Both the position numbers and the translations under genes were made by a program. Of a stretch of 60,000 nucleotides of DNA, positions 45,370-56,229 are shown piece after piece. The stretch comes from Gnetum montanum (lineage: Eukaryota > Streptophyta > Gnetopsida > Gnetales > Gnetaceae): contig MNCI01005411.1 of assembly GCA_015680685.1 (NCBI GenBank), forward strand, positions 68,856-128,855, in the 5' to 3' direction. Positions within the stretch are counted from its first letter, which is position 1. Each line of letters opens with the position of its first letter. The notes below the pieces were generated by a model. It saw only the letters and a program-made list of their open reading frames with translations, had not been told where the DNA came from and did no database searches.

Positions 45370-46680
45370 TATAGTAAGTACAAACTAACCACTTGTTTCT
45401 TCAAATTTGTATGGGATCAACTAATAGCTAGGATTGCTAGGTTAACATGGTATAGGTTGGTAACCTTCATGTACTTGATTAGTTCTTCAAGTTGTGACTC
45501 CTTCATTCAACTTTTAGCTTGGTTTTAGGTGTTTAAGTTTTTAAAATAGGTTTTAATATGTTACCTTTGAGCCATTGAAGGGATTCTTTGAACTTATTCT
45601 TCATCAATCCAATTTTTCTTTACATGCTTACTTGGCTTTATAATGATTTTTGAGTTTTTCATATTTAAGAGATTCATTTTGTTAGGTGATGATCTCAATG
45701 ATGGACTTTTTCCTAATTCTGTTGACCTCCTCCATAGAGAGATTTCTATTTCCTACTACTAACCTTGCATACATCCTCATTAAAATTTACTAACTATTGT
45801 TAAAGCTTATTAAGGAATTCTTTTCTTTATCCCTTTCTTTTAACATTTAGCATCATTCTATTTTCCATGGCTAGCTCTTGATTTTTTTTTCACATCATGA
45901 TGAGGTTCTTATTTGATCCATTTAATATTTATTTCATGAAGGATACATCCTAGGTAACCTTCTTCATCTTTTTCTCCACTTGTTATTGTTTAGTGTTAAG
46001 TTATTTAAAGGCTTCATCTTGCATAACATCAAGTTGGTGGATAGTAGAATTTAATAATTGATCTATAAGTTGTGTAACTTCATTAATTAATTTTTGATTT
46101 ATTTATTTTTCCTTTTGATGTTGATTTTATATCATTATAAGCTTGCTACTTATCTTAATAAGTGTAGGCTAGTTTGTTCTGATTTCTTTAGGCATGTCAA
46201 AAATATTATAAATTGATGGTCTAGCTCTGACCAATCTCTACAACATATCCTCATGTTGGGCTACACTCATATCTCTTGAACTAGTTCATGCAAGCATCTA
46301 AATCTTTGTCATTATAATGAGATCTACAATTGATGTTATAGGAACTTTTAGTACTTTATCAATCCTATCTGCGACCACATGTGTAGCTTTCTCCTACTCG
46401 TTGTGTGGCATGACTATCATTGTTGCTTCATTTCCATCTTTTAGCATTAGAGAAAAGGCTACAATATTACTTGAGATTTATGGAATTTTTCTACTAGGTA
46501 AAATAACTACAAATTCTCTAATGGAAAGGTTTAGTTGGATAGTGGCTTGACTTCTTTATGCAGTGAAAAGATGGAATATATCATCTTATTGCCAATTGAC
46601 AATTTACATAACTTTTGATGGGGATATCAAATAGGCCAATGTACCATCTCTCTAATGATGGGATCTTTTCTTAGAGTTTT
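45370..46680 (-). pseudogene. Ath-3, right part: ORF3 fragment
   Basis: On the minus strand the tail region aligns with Ath-4 ORF3: plus-strand TAAGTACAAACTAACCACTTG (45374) corresponds to TAAGTACAAGCTGGCCACTTG (34069), followed by matching CTTCATGTACTT and CTCC/CTTCATTCA stretches. The head is represented by RWYIGLF near 46640 (SSWYLGE in Ath-2). Ath-4 was inserted into this ORF; the remaining C-terminal end is beyond the insertion, at 22815-22567 or deleted. Upstream gag and pol of Ath-3 are not in the window. Confidence 0.5.
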
Positions 46681-47391
46681 GGCATGTTTGGGGGTGTTTT
46701 GAGCCTATTTTGATGCGTTTAGGACATTCTAAGATAAATGGATACTTTTTTGGAAGGGTCCAAAGGTTCTACACCTCAAAACAAGCATCTTTATTTTTGT
46801 CACTTGTAGATGAGGCATTTATACCTAATCCAACATTTCTTAGCTACATCGAAGAAGTCTCATGCATTCCCTAGATGTCTCATCCTGAATCTAAACGTTC
46901 TTCTTTCAAGATATCTCAAGAAAGGCATCTCAACTGTTTGCAATATGTCTCCATCTATCCCAATAAGTCTCATCTAAGATTTCCAACTTTCAGGTTGGAT
47001 GTCCCATTCTCCTATAAGATGTCTCATATGAACGTGAAATAATTTTCTACAATTTTTTTTAAAGATTTAGATTTTGAATTTAAGAAGGAAGATTAAGAGA
47101 TAGGGGAAGAATGTATAATTAGATCTCTTAAGCCATAAATTGAGACAAGAAAGCCTAGAGGTGAGTTCAGGGAAGAGAGTGAAGAGATAGAGTCTTGGCT
47201 AAGTACCTTGGTTATCATCCTTGTGAGAGTGTGATTTTTTCTATTTTTATGTGGTGTAGGAATTAGATTGAATCTCTTCTATGTCCTTGAAAAGGTTTTC
47301 TTTTTTTCAATTGTAAATTCTTCATTTGATTAAGAATAAATCTTTTATTTTCTTTCTTGTTCAAAATTGTAGAATCCATGGTAGCACCTCA
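46681..47391 (+). repeat. LTR of the chromovirus fragment
   Basis: Non-coding. U3-like part has many AGATGTCTCAT-type copies (46855-47035; for example GATGTCTCATCC, AAGTCTCATC, AGATGTCTCATATG), followed by an ATTTTTATGTGGTG region and a poly-A-signal-like AATAAATC before the end. Confidence 0.5.
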
Positions 47392-47754
47392 TTAGATTAG
47401 TATCAAAGCTACTTGGAATTGTAGCAAATTTCATTTAAGTGGATAATTATCATCTCAATTACAAAGAATCACTTCTATTTCTCAATATTTGGTGAATTCT
47501 CTCTTGCTATTTTGTCTACTCATCCTAGGGTTTGTACATTTTCCTTTGATCTCTAAGTTTGTCATATGTTTCAAGAATTGGAAGATAATTATAGAATTGA
47601 ATATCCATTGGCTTGTACTATCTAGGGTTTGAAGATCTTGACTCATTTCTCCTAAGATTTGAGTATTTCTACTTTTATTCCTTGAGAATTCTTGAATATT
47701 TTACCTTTCCTTCTAGTATTTTGTAAAATTTTCCTTTCAGATTAATTTTCATAA

Positions 47755-48504
47755 TGCTTTCAAAGAAGAACATAGTTCAAGATTTGTTAAGAAAAATGAA
47801 TGAAAAAAAAAATCCTCTCAAGCTCATAGTTAAACTTAAAAAGCTTGATGAAAATGAAAGATACACTAGCTCATCAAAATCATCTAAGTAAGGTACAATT
47901 CATGCAATTCCTCATCAAGAACTTATTTAAGACATTCCTCAATGCCATCCCTTGAATATAAACTTAATTTTAAAAATGAAGATCTTGGAGAAGATGAAGA
48001 TTAATATGATTCATTTCTTCATGCTCCTAGTGTTGAGAATAAGTATTAAGGTTTTATTTTTCCTAGGAAAGGGAAAAATGAACTTTCTTCTAAGACTAAA
48101 AGGAAGAAAGATGAAGGAATTGAAGTCACTCTTGAAAACTCTTTTATACATGCTTCAGGGATTCCTCATGTTAAAGTTAAATTCTTAAATGATATGGAAG
48201 GAATTGAATGTTTTCTCTCTTGGTTGAAATTGATCAACAAGTACTTTAAACTTGAAGATGTGAAAAATCATCAAAAGTTGTCATATGGTAAAACCAAATT
48301 GGAAGGCATGATATTTGTATGATGGAAGAAGGAAAGTTATTCTTACAAGGTGAATAATGACACTTCTATCAAGGATTTTTGTGCAATGCAATTCATGCTT
48401 AAGCAAATAATTGAGAAGACTCATAATAGATAAGAGATCATTCAAAAATTAAAACACCTAAGGCTAGGTGATAAGAGAGTGAAGGACTCTTACATGAATT
48501 TTTT
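47755..48504 (+). pseudogene. gag of the chromovirus fragment (5' part)
   Basis: ATG 47755 starts MLSKKNIVQDLLRKMNEKK. Further on (48140-48500) it reads FLNDMEGIECFLSWLKLI, FKLEDVKNHQKLSYGKTKLEG, then WKKE after a stop, and FCAMQFMLKQI, the pattern of plant Ty3/gypsy Gag N-terminal domains (F.G....FL.WL......F...D....KL......L.......WW). Stops at TGA/TAG and frameshifts; truncated at the right. The open frame 47952-48188 is in a partly shifted frame. Confidence 0.55.
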
Positions 48505-49042
48505 TTCATTAATTATGTAATTAATTAAGCTAAATTAGAATTCAAGTAATTAGTTAATTAATTAACTAAATAGATTAAACACATAAGTATGACTGCTTTG
48601 AGCATAAATATCTATTCTCTTGGTAATCCTAGCAGCATTATTACTTGGTTCGCCCACTAGCATAAATACTTGGTAATCCCAGTAGCAAATGCATGGGTTT
48701 AGGATGTGTATGGAAAGTGGGACCAAATGCTTATGTTAGGACTAGTTAGAGATTAGTTAACTAGTTAAATTAAATTAGTTATTAAATTACTTCATTTCTC
48801 TATTTTAAGCACTAAGAACATAAAACATAGAATAATAAAAATCAAATACCTTGATTACACTTAACCATACCTTTGTACATCACAAGTGTAATTGGGAAGA
48901 TAACAATTGATTGTTAGTGTAAAGTTCACTTCCTAGGAGACTAATATACCAAAAGACATAGAGTCTATAGAATTTGACTAGATCATGCATGAACACTACA
49001 TGATTCGTATGGTTGAGCATAGGAGTATCATTGCTACTCATA
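48505..49042 (+). repeat. 5' LTR remnant of Ath-6 (U5 side)
   Basis: AT-rich (TTAATTAA) stretch, then GGTAATCC(C/T)AG and CTTATGTTAGGACTAGTTAG as in the Ath-5 LTR, and the end TTCGTATGGTTGAGCATAGG ... CTCATA. U3 and TATA are missing; the junction with the chromovirus gag is near 48505. Confidence 0.7.
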
Positions 49043-49044
49043 AT

Positions 49045-49062
49045 TGGTGCCATTGCCAAGGA
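49045..49062 (+). other. Primer binding site, tRNA-Asp type (Ath-6)
   Basis: TGGTGCCATTGCCAAGGA, two bases after the LTR remnant; best conserved Asp site after that of Ath-2. Confidence 0.8.
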
Positions 49063-49197
49063 TACTTTTTGTTTGAAACATGCGCTATTTAGACTTAGTG
49101 AACATCATTAACATAGTTGGAAAAACCCCAAGGTCAAAATCATTCTCACAATAAATATAATCACATAAGTACATTGATATCTTATTTGTATTACAAA

Positions 49198-51510
49198 ATG
49201 TCATCTTCTCACAAGCATGATAATACAAAACTATCGATCCCTCAAGAATGCAAGGTGGTGTATACTCATCTAGATGAGTATGTGCCTAACTTCATCTCCA
49301 TATTGCATCAAGAGGAATAATTGTGATGGTAAGATATGGATAGTAACATTGTAATTCCTCCCAATTGATCTATGCCTGAGATGCTGCTTCAAACTCTAAG
49401 GATGTTGGGAATCCAAGATCTTCAAGAGGAGTACATTGTGCATGATTATGACTACTAGGACTACCATCCCACTGAAACACAACATGGAAGAGATTGACCC
49501 CAAGAGAAGCACCATGAGATTATGTAGGGGAACCAATTTACCAATCCCTTGTTCTTTCTTAACCAAAACAAAAATGAGGACCCTTCCTTTGGAGCTTCTC
49601 TACATGAAGATTCTTCACCCCTTCGTATTGGTGATGGAGATGCAACTCTAAATCTACAATCTACTATTAACAATCAAAGTTTAGATAAAAATGGAAGTTA
49701 AGGTAGTGACTTGGACAAGTGTCAAGACATTAAGAAAATTGATGAACATGGTTGTTACAACCAAAGAGGAGTTGTAAGACACCATGGTGGTGGTAGTTCT
49801 CCTTCCTCTTTGTCCTTTTCATCTACATATTTTTATTCTTCCTCTTCTAGTTATGACAAACACTACAAAAAGAACAATTGTGATGAAGGGGAACAATAGG
49901 ATAATGATAATGATTGTTGAGCCTACCATGAACGAAGGGTAACAAAGGATGTCGTTGATGTCATTAGAATAATGATGATGATGAGCCTTTACTGGTATCT
50001 TGAAGCATGCTAAATATTGTAGAGGCCATAAAAATTCCAGCTAGGCACGTGAAAGATAGTGGGATTAGATGAGTTGATATGAACAATATTTTTAGATTTG
50101 ATGGGGGATATAAATCTAATATACAAACACATATTCAAGATTTTCATGATGCATATGCCTTACAAAATATTGAAAATGATTGGTATAAATTAAAGCTATT
50201 TCATCAAGGAAGAAAAAATCTAGTACTGGTCCTTAGAGCTAAAATCCATCTGTAGGTGGAGCACAATGCTAGAGTTATTCAATGATAAGTATCAAACATA
50301 CTCCAAAGTGTCTAAATTGAGAAGTTAGATCCAAGGATGGAAGCAAAGAAACTATGAACCCTTGGATGTCATCATGGGTAGATATTATTCTCTCATACAA
50401 TGATGCCTTGACCATGGTTATGCTTAGTAGAAACAACTTTGCCATATCATAGATGGACTTAGATTAGAAACGACAAGAAATCTTGGGATCTATGCCCAAG
50501 GGAGACTATCCAGACTCAAAGCCCATCATATCCAAAGGATAATTGAGCAAGTAGTAAAAAAATAAAAAAAGATGAGGAAATGCAAAAGTGTAAAGGAATA
50601 CAATAGGAATCCTTTCATTAGAAAGAGGAAGGTTTGATTTTTTGATAGTGAGGAAGCATCATCACTTAATGAGGTGGTGAATAAAAAGACCTTGCTGATT
50701 CAAAAATCTATGTCTAAAATTTTAAGTAATGTGAATAAAATATGGGATTTTTTGGATGAAAAATTACAAGTTACTCTAAAAATCACCAAAGAATCAAAAG
50801 AGCAAAGTAGTAATTGTAACCGTAGAAGACAAAAAGAAGTTGAATGCTCCTACCAAAGGGGTAACAGAAAGATTGTTGCATTAGATGAAGTTGTGGAAAC
50901 TAAATCAAATGATGATGGTGGATGTAACATCTGCCAATATGAACATCCTAAGGGATGTTGTGCCTTCATGTCACACTTATAAGAGTTTGGGCTATATGCT
51001 CTAAATCCACAACCAGCCAAAAGGCAACTACCTAGAAGGTTGCCTTATCATCAAGAAAATACTAGGTAGTTCCATCAACAACAATAATATTATCCAAGTG
51101 AAACTCCATCAGAATTGTACAAACAATAATAACAATGACACCAACCATAGTCAAGGGGGATGCCACCACCAATGCAACTGTACCCTTACAAGCAACTAGA
51201 TCCATATGGCTATTACATTCAATAACCCCTATCTCAATGTGACTCTTCCAATCATGTTTCTTCTTTCCAACATTACTGCCACCCTCTTGAACACTACAGA
51301 GCTCATTCTTCACATTACAAAAAGGATGCCACATTTTATCCCTATCCTTCTCCTATTCTTGCACTAGTTCCTCCATCCTTAACATAGGTACTACTTACTC
51401 CATCTATGCAGGGTGAACTTCTAGCCCAACCATAGCAATGGAATGCTACCTAAGTTGTCAATCTATAACCAATTCATCAACCAAGGGGTTTAGAACCTCA
51501 TGCTCATAAA
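49198..51510 (+). pseudogene. gag of Ath-6 (Athila Gag, decayed)
   Basis: Starts MSSSHKHDNTKLSIPQE (ATG 49198). Then a Ser/Asp/His/Tyr linker (49780-49900, including a PSSLSFSSTYFYSSSSS tract), the conserved HDAYALQNIEND (50145-50180), the Gag domain in pieces (50240-50560), an acidic helical region, and the zinc knuckle CNICQYEHPKGCCA (50922-50963). A Gln/Tyr/Pro-rich tail runs to about 51510. Multiple stops. Confidence 0.8.
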
Positions 51511-51599
51511 ATATGATTCTTTCGAATCAATAGCCCTACTAAGCCCTCATCCTCTACAAACAATCTCATCAAGTTCCCTTCAAACCAAATGTCACCCAA

Positions 51600-53752
51600 A
51601 ATCCATACTGTTATGCTTACTCATGTTGTATCTAACTAAATCTTACTTGGAAACCTTCCTAGAAAGTTAGCTAATCCTAGGAGTCATTTTATCTATTTAC
51701 AAATTGCTAGGAATGAACCATATAAGGCTCTTCTTAAGTCAAGTTCTAGTGTGAACTTGATTTTTTATGAGATGTATACTACCTAAAACTTGCCACCTCT
51801 CAAGAAGAGTAATATCAGATTGGAATTTTCAGACTAGTCCATCATTGTTTCATTAGGACTAATTGAAGACATTGTGAACATTGTTTGTGGATGACCTTAT
51901 CCTATTGAATTCCTAGTAATCAAGGTTGAGAACTGTAAGGGGGACTTCCCAATAATTATGGAAATGACATGGCTAAGCATTGTTGATGCAAGATTGGGGA
52001 TCAAAGATATTTCCCTAGAGATATCTAAGGAAAATGGATTTGGAAAGATTAAGAAGAGAAGAGTTCCATGCATCACATACAATGATACAGGGTGCAATTA
52101 CATGCAAAAACTCTGTTCCATGAAACAAGCATATATTTCTAGATGAAATTAGTATGCACATGAGGTAGATATTCAAAGGTGTTTATACATAGCAGCCATA
52201 AAACAAGAGGGCACCCAATGGATAAATGCTGATTTAGATAGTAGCACAATATGCATGCAACCCACTAAGAGCCTAACATGCACTTATGTCATAGGCATGG
52301 ATGAACTAGAGTATGTTTATCATCAACTCTCTAATAATGAAAATGTTGATACAAATTAGGGAGAGTTTGGGATCCCTAAGAATTTCAAATAAGAGCCCCT
52401 AGAGTTGAAAACTCTAATGACTAGTTTGAAATATGTAGTCTTGAAAAATGACAAGTTGATCATACTTAATGCCAAACTTGATCCTAAATAGAAAGAAAAA
52501 CTATTGAATGTTGTCAATAAATGGCCAACAACCTTTTCTTGGTCATATCTCGAACTCATTGGAATTGATCCACAGATATGACAACATCACATTTACACTA
52601 ATCTATCCATAAAGCCAAGGAGACAATCACAACAATGGTTGAATCCAAAATTGAAGCAAATCATTAAAGAGAAGATTGAACAACTCCTTAAGGTAGGGTT
52701 CATCTATCGCATTGTAGATAGTAAGTGGGTCAGTTTACTCATCCTAGTGGCAAAGAGAGGTGATAAATGGCAAGTTTGTATTGACTTTAGGCTATTAAAC
52801 ATGACAACAATCAAAGATCATTTTCCATTACCATTCATTGATGAGGTGTTGGACACCATATCTAGGCATTGCTATTACAATTTTTTGCATAGTTATAGTG
52901 GCTATAACCAAATCTAGATTGCATTAGAAGATCAGGCCACAACAACATTCACAAGTCCCTAGGGGACCTTTGCATATCAAAAGATGCCTTTTGGTCTATG
53001 TAATGCTTCTGCCACTTTCCAACATCTGGTCTTAAGCATCATTCAATAGCAAATAGGTAGTGAAGTGGAAGTTTTCATGGATGAATTCTCCACTTATGGT
53101 GCTACATTCAAGCAAGCCTTGGAACACCTTGAGCAAGTATTAAAAGGATGTATGGAAACAAATTTGCAACTCAATTAGCAAAAGATCCATCTCATAATAT
53201 AAGAAAGCATTGTATTATGGCACTACATTTCATATTATGACCATTTCATATTATGACAGATGCATCTAATTATGCCTTGGAAGCCATGCTTATGTAGTTA
53301 GATGATAAGAAACATCCATATTACATCCATTATGCAAGTTAAAGCATTGTGGATGCACAACTAAATTACACCACCGTGGACAAAGAAAAAATGGAAATGA
53401 TGGATGCTCTAGAAAAGTCTAGGCACTATGTGCTTGGATATAAAATGCTTTTTCACACTAATCATAGTCCCATTCTCTTCCTCATGAATAATCCAATGGT
53501 GAGCCCCTATGTCATATGGTGGTTAGTGACCTTGTAGAAATTTTATATCACAATGGTAGATCAAAAGGAGACTGAGAATGGGGTTGCTAATCACTTGTCT
53601 CAATTGTGATGGGATAACAAAGAGGAGGACAACCTACTCTCTAACTAATTTCCTAATGAACTCTTCTTTGCTGGTGTAATAAATGAAAAAATTAGCATAG
53701 AACTAAAATGGTATGATGACATCCTCACTTCTCATTTCACTTAGGAGATTCC
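51600..53752 (+). pseudogene. pol of Ath-6: protease, RT, RNase H (decayed, no integrase)
   Basis: Protease 51650-51830: YKALLKSSSSVNLI, catalytic Asp replaced (LLDSGSS to LLKSSSS). RT 52639-53200: FIYRIVDSKWVS, CIDFRLLNMTTIKDHFPLPF, FLHSYSGYNQI (the LDGYSGY catalytic Asp lost), FGLCNASATFQ, and EVFMDEFSTYG (FMDD changed to FMDE). The RT connection region is deleted near 53216, jumping to RNase H (53224-53610: MTDASNYAL, QLNYTTVDKEKMEMMDALEK, HTNHSPILFL, ANHLSQL). The last residues (ILTSHFT) match the pre-integrase linker of Ath-5 at 29365. Dead. Confidence 0.85.
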
Positions 53753-53841
53753 ATAAGTTCTTAGTCCTTAGAATTCAACTAGATCATGTGTGGATACTCG
53801 TATTCATATGGTTGAGTGTAGGGATACCTCACCACTCATTA
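53753..53841 (+). repeat. 5' LTR remnant of Ath-7 (last ~89 bp)
   Basis: CATAAGTTCTTAGTCCTTAG onward aligns with the final ~90 bp of the Ath-5 LTR (24227-24316), including TTCATATGGTTGAGTGTAGG and CACTCATTA. Everything 5' of this is missing. Confidence 0.8.
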
Positions 53842-53842
53842 T

Positions 53843-53860
53843 TGACGCTGTTGTTGGGGA
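53843..53860 (+). other. Primer binding site, tRNA-Asp type (Ath-7)
   Basis: TGACGCTGTTGTTGGGGA, one base after the LTR remnant. Confidence 0.75.
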
Positions 53861-53980
53861 ATTTGTTGTTTGTGTGCTAGGTAAAATTTAGGAAATATTC
53901 CCATCATTGAAATGAACCCTTATGGTTGGTTATCTTATAATTATTGAAATAAAAATTATTGCACACTAAATAGACAATTA

Positions 53981-56180
53981 TGTCTCATTCTTCTTACGAG
54001 AGTGTCTCACTATGTAGGTCTGATATAGGGAACAATTAGAGGCATAGTACACATAGTGATCCACCAATCCCTTAATAGTTTTGTGTGGTATGTGTTCATC
54101 CTAATAAGTATATACCAAGATTTACCTTTATCCTCCACTAGGATGAAAAATTACTTTGACGTGATTTAGAAGGTAACATAGTGTTACCTCCTAATTGCTC
54201 AGTCTCAGGCATGCTCCTTTGTGCTCTCACACAAATTGGTATGGATCACTTATAGGTAGATTACGTTGTGCATGATCGAGGTCTAGAGAGAGTATCAACC
54301 CACAAAGGCATAACGTCAAAGAGATCTACAATAGGAGAGACATTATGAATCCATGAAGGGGAAGTTGTCTCAGAATGTTCGATATGTCATAGGTGAAAAT
54401 GAGGGTGGTGAACTTGCCTTAGAAAGTCTCCCACACAATGATGTTCCTCCCATTGACTTCGGTCAAGGAGTGGTGTATCAAAATATTTACTCAACTATCC
54501 ATAACCTAGATTATGGTACTGATGGAAATAAAGGGTCTGAAAAAGGAACATGAACACATGACAAAGATGGACATTTTGATTGTAACTGCGATCGAGGCCC
54601 CAACCATCGAATAGAAGGAAGTAGGCACCATCATGGTGATAGTCCTTCTTCTTCTTCACCTTTATCATCTCATTCATCCTCTCCTTCAATATTTGGACGC
54701 AGTCATAAGGAAAAGGATCCTAAGGATAATGGTAAGTGAAATAGGAATCATAGACAAAGCAACTGAGAAAGGGGATGAGGAAATTTTAGAGAAACTCATC
54801 ATGAAAGAAGGAAGAGTAGGGAACAACATAGGCATCATAGATGCCATAGAAAATATGATTAGGATGAACCCATACTCACTACCCAAAGTATGCTAGATAT
54901 AACTAAGGATATTAGAATCCCAACAAGGCATCAAAAAGATAGTAGGATCAAAAGATTGCACAAGAACAATATCCCACAATTTGAAGGGGGATACAATGCT
55001 GATCCTCAAAATCATTGGAAAGCATTTCATGATGCATGTGCCTTGTAAAACATAAAAAATGAGTCGAAAAAACTCAAGTTGTTTCCTTGAATAGTAATCA
55101 AGAAAGTGGAAAGTTGGTACTGGTCCTTAGAACTAGATTCCATTCGCCGATGGAGTACCATGTTAGAACTATTCAATGATAAGTATCAAATGTACTCTCA
55201 AGTGTCCAACCTACGAAAGAAAATCCAAGGATGGAAACGAGGATGACATGAACCCTTGGATGCTACCATGGGCCAATATTATACACTATTACATTATTTC
55301 CTAGGTCATGGTTACTTGCAAAGGGAACAACTATGCCATCTTGTAAATGGCCTTAGGCATGAAACACAAAGAACCCTTTGGACTTATGCCCAAGGAAGGC
55401 TATCTGAGCTTAGGGTCCATCAAGTATAAATATTGTTAAAGAAAGTTGCTAAAGAGGAAAGTGAGTTAAGGAAAAGAAAGTGTGTGAAAGAATATAATAG
55501 AGATCCTTCCCTCTGAAAGATGAGAGTTAGATGTTGTGAGGATGAAGAAGAGTCACCACTTGAAGAGATGGTCATTAGGAAAACCTTGCTCATTCAAAAA
55601 CTTGCATCGAAATTATCAGCAAAGGTGGACCAAATGTGGGACTCGCTAGATAATAGATTTCAAATCATTCTGAAAATAGTAGAGGATTCTAATGAATCAT
55701 GTAGTGATCGAGAATGGAGGAAAAAGAAAGAAATTGAATATGCACGTAACAAAGGTAACGACAAAGTTTCCATCATCGAAGAGGTTGTGGATTTGGATAC
55801 AAAGAGTGATGGTGGATGTGAGATATGCCAATATGATCATCTTAATGGATGTTGTCCTATAATCTCACATCTATAGGAGTCTAGGGTGCATGCACTCAAC
55901 CCATGATTAAATAGAAGGTAGACACCCCAAAGGTTACCTTACCCCCAAGGTAACCTAAGACAATTCCACCAACTCTTGACATAGTATCCAAGTGGAACTC
56001 CACCACAACCAAATGAGAAATATCAATAGTGGCAACACCCACAATCATGGGGAATGCCNTCCACAACAATGTAACGCTACAAGGGTTATTAATCCTCATC
56101 CTACTATTGGTTCAGAAAACCACATAATGAAGATACCTTTCTTTAAGACTGATAGTCCAACCAAGTCCTTATAGTCATAA
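53981..56180 (+). pseudogene. gag of Ath-7 (best preserved Athila Gag here)
   Basis: Starts MSHSSYESVSLCRSDIGNN (ATG 53981). Linker near 54600-54900 reads HHHGDSPSSSSPLSSHSSSP then Arg/His/Asp-rich sequence. Core: RLHKNNIPQFEGGYNADPQN, MLELFNDKYQMYSQVSNLRK (55160-55220), LLHYFLGHGYLQREQLCHL and ETQRTLWTYAQGRLSELR (55280-55420). The 55520-55876 open stretch has an acidic EDEEESPLEE, a helical region KVDQMWDSLDNRFQIILKIV and the zinc knuckle CEICQYDHLNGCCP. A Gln/Pro-rich tail follows, with one ambiguous base (56059). It differs from Ath-1 Gag mainly by scattered substitutions, so the two belong to one family. Several stops. Confidence 0.85.
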
Positions 56181-56229
56181 GTAGCTAACTCTCTAAAGGC
56201 CTCACCATCATTCAAAACTTTAGAACTCC

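Larger units (their letters stand above)
46681..48504 (+). mobile_element. Chromovirus-type Ty3/gypsy fragment: LTR, primer site, gag start
   Basis: An LTR-like region ends near 47391 (CCTCA), followed by TAGTATCAAAGCT (47398-47410), a match to the initiator tRNA-Met primer site TGGTATCAGAGCT used by chromoviruses and most Ty1/copia elements. A gag-like frame follows. The fragment stops abruptly at about 48504 at the Ath-6 LTR. The left LTR boundary (about 46681) is approximate. Confidence 0.6.
48505..53752 (+). mobile_element. Ath-6: Athila element truncated at both ends
   Basis: A 5' LTR lacking its U3 (48505-49042), primer site, gag and pol as far as the RNase H/integrase linker (53752), where sequence switches to the LTR of Ath-7. 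Integrase, spacer, ORF3 and 3' LTR are missing. No target duplication can be expected. Confidence 0.8.
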
